Source: an uncultured Spartobacteria bacterium
GTDB lineage: Bacteria > Verrucomicrobiota > Verrucomicrobiia > Chthoniobacterales > JAATET01
Direction of reading: 5' to 3'
Assembly (NCBI GenBank): GCA_937901895.1
Contig: CALGTD010000128.1
Location: 1 to 11,103, forward strand
Length of the DNA: 11,103 nucleotides
Shown here: positions 6,002 through 11,103 of the stretch, piece after piece
Layout: each line of letters begins with the position of its first letter
Position numbering within the stretch: position 1 is the stretch's first letter
The notes under the pieces: model-generated
Told to the model about the DNA's origin: nothing
The model's input: the letters and a program-made list of their open reading frames with translations, nothing else
Databases searched by the model: none
Translations under genes and position numbers: made by a program

Positions 6002-6201
6002 TAGCCGCCTGCGGTCACGCGAAGCAGCTCAAGGCGGTCGCCGTCCGCGAGGACAACTTGCGTCCACTCCGAGCGGACAAGGGCGACGCCATTGTGCTCG
6101 ATGAGGAGGGCGGGAGCGGGGAGGCCGAGTTCTTCGACGAGATCGGATACCGTGCGCGAGCGGGCAAGCTCACGCGACTCTCCATTGACGGTCACCCTCA
6201 T
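6001..6201 (-). CDS. thiS: Sulfur carrier protein ThiS
   Basis: The 66-residue protein has a beta-grasp (ubiquitin-like) fold and ends in the essential Gly-Gly, whose terminal carboxylate is adenylated and thiocarboxylated to donate sulfur for the thiazole ring of thiamine. Its start MRVTVNGE, the VSDLVEELGL helix, and ADGDRLELLRVTAGG match ThiS of the same length. Related carriers such as MoaD or CysO are longer or differ in the tail, but an alternative sulfur-transfer role cannot be excluded. None of the partner genes thiF, thiG or thiH is in the window. The ATG overlaps the stop of the upstream lipoprotein gene as ATGA, which points to translational coupling, and ffh follows after 43 bases. 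Confidence 0.9.
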   Translation of the reverse strand: MRVTVNGESRELARSRTVSDLVEELGLPAPALLIEHNGVALVRSEWTQVVLADGDRLELLRVTAGG

Positions 6202-6767
6202 CGAGCAGGGGCGATTCGATTGACGCCCTCGTCCGCGGCCTCGGAGAGCGCACCCTCCACAAACTTCTGGAATGCGGGAAAATTGCCCACCACGAGGTTG
6301 TCGGCATTGAGCAGGCCACCCTGCATCTTCTCGACACGCACTGGAACAACCGCCCGGTTGTATCCGGTCCGCGCGTCATGGAGCGCAACGAGCAGATCGA
6401 TATCGACCTCGCGCCGGATGAACTGGTCCGCGTCGAATTCGAGGATGTCGATGTTCAACTGCTCGGGACTGTTCGGATCGTAGAGGCCGCGGTTGCGAAG
6501 TGCGTCGATGAAAAACTGCCGCACGGTCGCAGTGAGCGGCTGTGCCGTGTAGATCTCCTTCGTGGAATCGCCGACCCCGCTGTGCACGGTGCCCAGCGGC
6601 GCGCCGGGGGTGTCGCGTCGATCGTTCACGGCCCCCACGCTGATCCGCGCGTTGCCAGGTGCGGCGGCGATTCCCCGGTCGGAGGGTGTGTAGTTCAACG
6701 GGATCTTGCGCGTTGTCGTGCAGGCCGCGAGTGTCAGACACGCAAGAACCGGTAGCAGCAGTCTCAT
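6198..6767 (-). CDS. YajG-like lipoprotein
   Basis: The 189-residue protein begins MRLLLPVLACLTLAAC with a canonical lipobox L13-A14-A15-C16, so it should be lipidated and membrane-anchored. The body resembles YajG-type lipoproteins: an ISVGAVNDRRDT segment, a helix TATVRQFFIDALRNRGLYD, then LNIDILEFDADQFIRREVDIDLLVALHD, and a final amphipathic helix. This assignment rests on pattern memory, and the family has no firm molecular function. ATG 6767 is chosen over TTG 6773 because an AGGG lies 9 bases before the ATG and only 3 before the TTG. It starts 2 bases after the upstream gene stops and overlaps thiS by four bases, so it belongs to a tight operon. Confidence 0.85.
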   Translation of the reverse strand: MRLLLPVLACLTLAACTTTRKIPLNYTPSDRGIAAAPGNARISVGAVNDRRDTPGAPLGTVHSGVGDSTKEIYTAQPLTATVRQFFIDALRNRGLYDPNSPEQLNIDILEFDADQFIRREVDIDLLVALHDARTGYNRAVVPVRVEKMQGGLLNADNLVVGNFPAFQKFVEGALSEAADEGVNRIAPAR

Positions 6768-6769
6768 CG

Positions 6770-7231
6770 TCAATAGCCCTGGCTGCGAGCGACGCGTTGA
6801 AGCTCGACCTGAAACGCGAGGATGTCCTGCTCGGAAGGACGGTATCCGACGGTGTCGGGATCGAGGCCGAGGCGGCCCATCTGGTCGAGATACCAGGCGG
6901 CGGTCTGCCCGTCGGAGAAGGTCACGCGGCCGCTGATGAGAGCACTGGGTTTTGTGATTTGATCGATCGTGACCTGCACCTTCCCCGTGCCGGGATCGGA
7001 CGCGGGCGGTTGCGCCTCCATGTCTCCATCGGGCGAATCGGCGGCCTGGGGCTTCGGTTCCGGTTCGGGATCCTTGAAGTTCACCTTCAGGTCGTCGACG
7101 AGAAGCCGGGTGTCCAGATAGGTGAGCCCGATTCCAAACTCGTCACGGATGCGTTTCTGCACGTCGGAGAGGCTTGCGCCTCCTTCGATCCAGCCGGCGA
7201 TGGCGTTCTTCTGTTCGTCGGTCAAGGTCAT
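6770..7231 (-). CDS. Two-domain protein of unknown function heading the ffh row
   Basis: The 153-residue protein starts at ATG 7231. The frame is open further upstream, but that part overlaps the divergent START-like gene and is low-complexity. Residues 3-50 (LTDEQKNAIAGWIEGGASLS, then DVQKRIRDEFGIGLTYLDTR) look helical and resemble a helix-turn-helix or DNA/RNA-binding module: a helix, a short G-rich turn, and a recognition-like helix. Residues 54-82 form a Pro/Glu/Asp-rich flexible linker. Residues 83-153 form a second domain with beta character (GKVQVTIDQI, ALISGRVTFSDGQTAAWYLD) and the segment GRLGLDPDTVGYRPSEQDIL. I recall similar proteins only from Verrucomicrobiota and know no function. 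There is no signal peptide, so it is cytoplasmic. The stop is 2 bases from the lipoprotein start. Confidence 0.85.
   Translation of the reverse strand: MTLTDEQKNAIAGWIEGGASLSDVQKRIRDEFGIGLTYLDTRLLVDDLKVNFKDPEPEPKPQAADSPDGDMEAQPPASDPGTGKVQVTIDQITKPSALISGRVTFSDGQTAAWYLDQMGRLGLDPDTVGYRPSEQDILAFQVELQRVARSQGY
6777..6780 (-). promoter_or_regulatory. Ribosome binding site of the YajG-like lipoprotein gene
   Basis: AGGG on the minus strand, within the end of the upstream gene, stands 9 bases before ATG 6767 and decides between the two possible starts. Confidence 0.4.
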
Positions 7232-7335
7232 GGTGTGATTCGTTGCGGAAATTCGCTGCTCTGTCGAATATGCATCCACAGGGTGGCGACGAAAAAGAAT
7301 TGCGTCGCCGGGGGTGCGCCACGAGATTTTTGCGC
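7232..7335. promoter_or_regulatory. Divergent promoter region with a seven-pair hairpin
   Basis: This 104-base gap separates the head of the ffh-containing row (minus) from the START-like gene (plus) and should hold promoters for both. An AT-rich patch at 7267-7275 (AATATGCAT) gives a possible -10 on the minus strand (CATATT, four of six matches) with no good -35. At 7285-7309 there is a perfect stem GGCGACG / CGTCGCC around an 11-base A-rich loop. It would lie in the 5' leader of the plus gene or upstream of the minus promoter. Confidence 0.4.
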
Positions 7336-7986
7336 ATGAAATTCGTTCCCCTCGTATGCATCGCGGCCGCCGCGGGATGCGGCTGGATTCGGGCAGGCAT
7401 CCTTGACGATCTGTCGAAGGCGGACCAGGCGCGGGTGAAGGGCGGCCGGCAGGTGGTGGCGGCGGAACCCCTCGAGGGCTACCCATGGCCGCGCGTGCGG
7501 GTCTATCAAAAGGTCAACGCGAAGCCCGAGGAACTCATGGCTGTTTTTTTCGATTACGAGAAGTCGAAGGACTTCGTCCCGAATTGCGAGAAGTCGAAAA
7601 TCTCCAAGAAGATCAATCCGCGGACCTTTGAGGTCGATTACCTCGTGAACGTGCCCATTTTCGCCGACGAGGCCTATACCGTCCGCAACGTGCTTTCAAC
7701 TTCACGCAATCCCCTCAAGGTCGAGTGGAAGGTGCTGCGGGCGACGAGCATTCTCGAAAGCGAAGGCAGCCTGCTCGTCGAACCGCACGGTGATGGAGCG
7801 GTGCTGTGTTACACAAATCTCGTGAAGCCGTCGTCCGCCGCAGCGGGCCTCCTCAAAGGCGTCGCGCTCGGCCAGATGAAGGACACGGTGAAGGCGATCG
7901 TCGCGCAGGTTGAAAAAATGAAGACCGAGAATCCCGACCTCCTCGCGAAGCAGCTCGAACGTCTCGAGTCGGCTCTCGCGAACTGA
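7336..7986 (+). CDS. Exported START/SRPBCC-domain protein (polyketide cyclase-like)
   Basis: The 216-residue protein starts at ATG 7336. MKFVPLVCIAAAAGCGWIRA is an export signal. Cleavage after Ala20 by signal peptidase I, or lipidation at Cys15 (AAGC), are both possible. From about residue 50 the chain has the START/SRPBCC layout: RVRVYQKVNAKPEELMAVFF (first strand and helix), DYEKSKDFVPNCEKSKI, FEVDYLVNVPIFADEAYTVR, central strands, and a long C-terminal helix from about residue 165 (LLKGVALGQMKDTVKAIVAQ). Such domains bind hydrophobic ligands; the ligand here is unknown. Exported members are fairly common in Gram-negative bacteria. A start farther upstream (7174) would run into the divergent gene and is rejected. 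The gene converges on the aldehyde dehydrogenase, with 15 bases between stops. Confidence 0.87.
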   Translation: MKFVPLVCIAAAAGCGWIRAGILDDLSKADQARVKGGRQVVAAEPLEGYPWPRVRVYQKVNAKPEELMAVFFDYEKSKDFVPNCEKSKISKKINPRTFEVDYLVNVPIFADEAYTVRNVLSTSRNPLKVEWKVLRATSILESEGSLLVEPHGDGAVLCYTNLVKPSSAAAGLLKGVALGQMKDTVKAIVAQVEKMKTENPDLLAKQLERLESALAN

Positions 7987-8001
7987 GTCCGCCCCGGGGT
8001 C

Positions 8002-9504
8002 TTACTCGAGCGAGACGTAGGGCAGCAGCCCCTGCACGCCGCCCTCTCGGCCGAAACCGCTTTCCTTGTAACCGCCAAAGGGCGAGGTCGGGTCGAACTT
8101 GTTGTAAGTGTTGGCCCACACGACACCGGCGCGCAGTTTCGCAGCGATCTTGAAAATCTTGCTGCCCTTGTCGGTCCAGACCCCGGCACTCAGTCCGTAG
8201 GGGGTCGTGTTCGCCCGCTCGATGGCTTCCTCCGGGGTGCGGAACGTCATGACGCTGAGCACGGGGCCGAAGATCTCCTCGCGAGCGATCCGGTGTGCCG
8301 CAGTGACACCGGTGAAGAAACTCGGAGCAAACCAGTATCCGGCCTTCGGCAGACGGCAGCGGGGTTGGAAAAGTTCCGCACCCTCCTTGACGCCGCTGTC
8401 CACGAGCTCGCGGATTTTCTCAAGCTGTTGGCGGGAGTTGATCGCGCCAATGTCGGTGTTCTTGTCGAGCGGGTCACCGACGCGAAGGGTGGAAACCCGG
8501 TCCCGCAGGCGGCGGATGATTTCCGGAAACACCGACTCCTGAACGAGGAGGCGCGAACCGGCGCAGCAGACGTGGCCCTGGTTGAAATAGATGCCGGCCA
8601 CGATTCCTTCGACGGCCTGTTCGATCGGCGCATCCTCGAACACGATGTTCGCGGCCTTGCCGCCAAGCTCGAGCGTGAGTTTTTTTCCCGTCCCGGCGAC
8701 CGACGCGGCGATGCGCCTTCCGACCTCGGTCGATCCTGTGAACGCGACCTTGTCGATGCCGGGATGGTTCACCAATGCGGCACCGGTTTCGCCGGCGCCG
8801 GTGACGATGTTGACGACCCCGGGCGGAAGCTCCGCCTGCTGGAAAATTCGCGCGAGATGCAGGGCGGTGAGGGGAGTCGTCTCGGCAGGCTTGAGAACGC
8901 AGGTGTTGCCCGCAGCAAGCGCTGGAGCGAGCTTCCACGCCGCCATGAGGAGCGGAAAATTCCACGGAATCACCTGTCCGGCGACCCCCAGCGGTCGTGC
9001 CTTCCTTCCCGGAAAGGCGTAGTCGAGTTTGTCGGCCCACCCGGCATAGTAGAAGAAATGCGCGGCGACGAGCGGCAGGTCGATGTCCCGGCTCTCCTTG
9101 ATCGTCTTGCCGCCATCCATCGTTTCCAGCACGGCAAGCTCCCGTGCGTGTTCCTGGATCAGCCGCGCAATCCGGTAGAGGTATTTGCCCCGTTCGCGGC
9201 CGGGCAGCCGGCCCCAGACCTTTTCCTGCGCCCGGCGGGCAGCCTTCACCGCGCGGTCCACGTCAGAGGCAGTGGCGGCCGTGACCTCGGCGAGCGTTTT
9301 CTCGGTGGCGGGATTGACGGTCGCGAAGGTTCTGCCCGGCTTCGTGAACGCGCCGTCGATGAAGAGGCCGTAGGTCGCATCAATCTTCACCGGCGTCGTT
9401 TCCGGAGCAGGCGCGTAGGCAAGGCCTTCGCAGAGGCGAAGCATATGCACGGATCCGTGGGGGACCGCGTTCGGATGCGGGACGGGAGTTTTGGCTTTCT
9501 TCAC
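8002..9504 (-). CDS. Aldehyde dehydrogenase (NAD(P)+-dependent), deoC-linked
   Basis: The 500-residue enzyme oxidises an aldehyde to the acid. All core residues are present: N182 in PWNFP, K205 in KPAETTP, general base E279 in LELGGK, nucleophile C313 in FNQGHVCCAGSR, and EEIFGPV for cofactor binding. It overlaps the deoC stop as GTGA, so acetaldehyde released by DeoC is the natural candidate substrate (inference). The catalytic domain begins at YGLFIDGAF (residue 45). The segment before it (YAPAPETTPVKIDATYGLFI) recalls the N-terminus of deoC-linked aldehyde dehydrogenases in actinobacteria, as far as I remember. GTG 9504 is taken as the start because of the coupling; ATG 9444 would remove 20 residues and is also possible. 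No Shine-Dalgarno is seen for either. Confidence 0.94.
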   Translation of the reverse strand: MKKAKTPVPHPNAVPHGSVHMLRLCEGLAYAPAPETTPVKIDATYGLFIDGAFTKPGRTFATVNPATEKTLAEVTAATASDVDRAVKAARRAQEKVWGRLPGRERGKYLYRIARLIQEHARELAVLETMDGGKTIKESRDIDLPLVAAHFFYYAGWADKLDYAFPGRKARPLGVAGQVIPWNFPLLMAAWKLAPALAAGNTCVLKPAETTPLTALHLARIFQQAELPPGVVNIVTGAGETGAALVNHPGIDKVAFTGSTEVGRRIAASVAGTGKKLTLELGGKAANIVFEDAPIEQAVEGIVAGIYFNQGHVCCAGSRLLVQESVFPEIIRRLRDRVSTLRVGDPLDKNTDIGAINSRQQLEKIRELVDSGVKEGAELFQPRCRLPKAGYWFAPSFFTGVTAAHRIAREEIFGPVLSVMTFRTPEEAIERANTTPYGLSAGVWTDKGSKIFKIAAKLRAGVVWANTYNKFDPTSPFGGYKESGFGREGGVQGLLPYVSLE

Positions 9505-10397
9505 GGCAGGGAAAAGTAATCGGCGCTCTGGTAGCGGCCGTCGACGAGGCGGGCGATCTGCATGAGCACGTCGTTGGCGAGCGTGCTCGCACCGAAGCGG
9601 AAAAGGTCGGGTGTCATCCAGTCCGCCCCGAGCGTCTCATTGAGCATTACAAGATAGGTGATCGCCTCCTTTGCGGTGCGAATGCCTCCGGCGGGCTTCA
9701 TCCCAATGCGCACGCCGGTTTCGTAGAAGTGGTCACGGATCGCCTCGAGCATCACCAGCGTGACCGGCAGCGTGGCCGCAGGGGACACCTTGCCGGTTGA
9801 GGTCTTGATGAAATGCGCTCCGGCGCGGATCGCGAGATCGCTCGCAATCCGGACATTGTCATAGGTCTGCAACTCGCCGGTCTCGAAGATGACCTTCAAA
9901 TGCGCGTTCCCGCAGGCCTCCCGCACGGCGGCAATCTCGTCGAACACCTGCCGGTATTCGCCGCGCAAAAACGCTCCGCGATCGATCACCATGTCGATCT
10001 CGTCGGCACCGTCCTCGACCGCCAGGCGCGTGTCCTCGAGCTTTACCGACAGCGGCATCAATCCGCTCGGGAATGCCGTGGTGACAGCGGCGACCTTGAC
10101 GGACGTCCCGCGCGTGAACGCCTTTGCGGCGCGCACCATGTTCGGATACACACACACGGCGGCGCACGCCGGCACCTCGTAACGCGGGTCCGCCGGCTGG
10201 ATGGCCTTGCGGCAAAGGTGCTCGACCTTGCCGGGTGTGTCCTTCCCCTCAAGCGTCGTGAGGTCCATCATCGAAATCGCGAGTTTCAACGCCGCGAGTT
10301 TCGAGGATGATTTGATGCTGCGCCTGGCAAACGACGCGGCACGCTCCTCGGTCATCACCTGATCGACCGGTCGGCGGGGGAAGGGCAGGGTATTCAT
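9501..10397 (-). CDS. deoC: Deoxyribose-phosphate aldolase
   Basis: The 298-residue class I aldolase splits 2-deoxy-D-ribose 5-phosphate into glyceraldehyde 3-phosphate and acetaldehyde in deoxynucleoside breakdown. The Schiff-base lysine is K198 in HFIKTSTGK. The partners D135 (ADEIDMVID) and K234 (GMKPAGGIR) correspond to E. coli D102, K167 and K201. It is longer than the E. coli enzyme (about 260), mainly through an N-terminal stretch of about 40 residues before DLTTLEGKDTPGKV. That segment resembles the longer DeoC type. ATG 10397 is chosen because it overlaps the preceding stop by one base (TAATG) and gives a sensible N-terminus; a farther start at 10433 would overlap the upstream gene. 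It is coupled to the aldehyde dehydrogenase by a four-base overlap. Confidence 0.96.
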   Translation of the reverse strand: MNTLPFPRRPVDQVMTEERAASFARRSIKSSSKLAALKLAISMMDLTTLEGKDTPGKVEHLCRKAIQPADPRYEVPACAAVCVYPNMVRAAKAFTRGTSVKVAAVTTAFPSGLMPLSVKLEDTRLAVEDGADEIDMVIDRGAFLRGEYRQVFDEIAAVREACGNAHLKVIFETGELQTYDNVRIASDLAIRAGAHFIKTSTGKVSPAATLPVTLVMLEAIRDHFYETGVRIGMKPAGGIRTAKEAITYLVMLNETLGADWMTPDLFRFGASTLANDVLMQIARLVDGRYQSADYFSLP

Positions 10398-11103
10398 TAG
10401 GAAAGGCGGACCAGATCCCGGAGGAACTGGCACCAGAGAAATAGCAATCCCCGCGCCGAATAACGGATTGAATTTTCACCGTCGCGTTTGAGCAGCCCGC
10501 GATCGAGGTTGTGCGCGATCTGTCGTCGCATGTCCGACTCGATCTGTGCCGCGAGACCGTCCAGCGGCGTAACAATCACTTCGTCCACGCCAATGCGTTC
10601 CTGATCGAGAAAGAGCCGGTGGTCGGCGAGCAGACGCTGAAAATCGTCGCCCGCCGTGCTGCGGTGGAGCTTGAGCGTCGGGGCGGGACGCAGGCCGTAG
10701 GAGAACGGGTAGTTCCACGTAATCAATGTGAGCCCGCTGCGCGAGCGGGTGGTCACGGCGAGGTAGTGGAAGGCAATGGTGCTTTGTTCGACGAGACAGA
10801 TCGCCGCCTCGGTGCCGCTGCAGGTTTGATAGAACAGCCGGTAATACTGGCGCTGGTCGCCATACTCCCAGCAGAAGTCGTCCACCTCCTCAAATCCCGC
10901 ATCGCGAATGTCGGTCGAGAGTTCGCGAAGATTTGGCAACCGCTCGGAATCAGGCGCGGCGCACCGGCTCAGGGAGCGATCCAATGGCAGGCGCAGCTGC
11001 CGCGCGCGCGTGAGAATTTCCAGCCACGGCAGCAGCAGCCAGCTCGTCGAAAGCGCGACTCCAAGCCACACGTTCCCGAGCAACAGCCATCCGATGAGGA
11101 ACG
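10397..11103 (-). CDS. Membrane-anchored protein of unknown function, N-terminus outside the window
   Basis: About 235 codons are visible and the frame is still open at the right edge. A TTG at 11083 is not a credible start because the hydrophobic stretch (FLIGWLLLGNVWLGVALSTS, continuing WLLLPWLEIL) already begins upstream of it. So at least one transmembrane segment is present. The remaining 200 or so residues are soluble in character: a region with GFEEVDDFCWEYGDQRQYYR and LFYQTCSGTEAAICLVEQST, a strand-rich middle (IAFHYLAVTTRSRSGLTLIT), then a helical end with a basic, arginine-rich tract (SDMRRQIAHNLDRGLLKRDG). I do not recognise the family. Its stop overlaps the deoC start by one base, which suggests the same operon, but a role in deoxyribose use is not evident. 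Confidence 0.8.
   Translation of the reverse strand, partial: FLIGWLLLGNVWLGVALSTSWLLLPWLEILTRARQLRLPLDRSLSRCAAPDSERLPNLRELSTDIRDAGFEEVDDFCWEYGDQRQYYRLFYQTCSGTEAAICLVEQSTIAFHYLAVTTRSRSGLTLITWNYPFSYGLRPAPTLKLHRSTAGDDFQRLLADHRLFLDQERIGVDEVIVTPLDGLAAQIESDMRRQIAHNLDRGLLKRDGENSIRYSARGLLFLWCQFLRDLVRLS

Noticed and set aside
4659..6104. Open plus-strand frame of 481 codons
   Set aside because: It is entirely antisense to ffh and the end of thiS. Ffh has every family motif, and the antisense translation shows no domain and a composition expected from high GC3 on the other strand.
7232..7486. Upstream extension (85 codons) of the 153-residue protein
   Set aside because: It overlaps the divergent START-like gene, is Pro/Arg-rich low complexity, and the conserved-looking protein begins at ATG 7231.
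7987..8001. CCCCGGGG palindrome between the START-like gene and the aldehyde dehydrogenase as terminator
   Set aside because: Eight self-complementary bases without loop or U-tract cannot form a useful hairpin. It is most likely compositional.
8293..9519. Open plus-strand frame of 408 codons
   Set aside because: Antisense shadow of the aldehyde dehydrogenase, whose catalytic residues are all intact.
11081..11083. TTG as start of the right-edge membrane protein
   Set aside because: The transmembrane stretch continues upstream of it to the window edge, so the true start lies outside.

Overview
The window is GC-rich bacterial DNA, tightly packed with genes. It most likely comes from a member of the Verrucomicrobiota. 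That placement is inferred from remembered sequence style: the prenyl synthase, the 153-residue two-domain protein and the exported protein at the left edge resemble proteins I associate with this phylum. Several starts lack a Shine-Dalgarno sequence, which fits but does not prove it. I see no phage, insertion sequence, CRISPR array, tRNA or rRNA.

Layout from left to right. Positions 1-181 hold the start of an exported protein (minus strand, cut by the edge). It is divergent from an exported beta-helix protein at 377-1348. A small cupin (1354-1707, minus) and a short-chain dehydrogenase (1722-2534, plus) have start codons separated by only 14 bases. The dehydrogenase is followed at once by a long-chain polyprenyl diphosphate synthase (2556-3611). 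A 307-base spacer with two perfect palindromes and a strong hairpin comes next.

From 7231 down to 3919 runs one compact minus-strand gene row: a lineage-type two-domain protein of unknown function, a YajG-like lipoprotein, ThiS, Ffh (SRP54), ribosomal protein S16, the KH-domain RNA-binding protein KhpA, and a 47-residue exported His-rich peptide. The last gene overlaps khpA by ATGA and was recovered by reading the minus strand directly. The gaps are 2, -4, 43, 55, 23 and -4 bases, so much of the row is probably transcribed together. It combines protein targeting (Ffh), ribosome assembly and RNA binding (S16, KhpA), a sulfur carrier and two exported small proteins.

Positions 7336-7986 hold an exported START-like protein, divergent from the row. 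At the right end, read on the minus strand, come an unrecognised membrane-anchored protein (cut by the edge), deoC and an aldehyde dehydrogenase. They are joined by 1-base and 4-base overlaps. DeoC splits deoxyribose 5-phosphate into glyceraldehyde 3-phosphate and acetaldehyde, and the dehydrogenase can oxidise the acetaldehyde, so this is a deoxyribose catabolic unit.

No clearly new defence or mobile system is visible. The observations most worth a second look are the His-rich mini-gene, the unknown two-domain protein heading the ffh row, the orphan thiS, and the cysteine ladder in the beta-helix protein.
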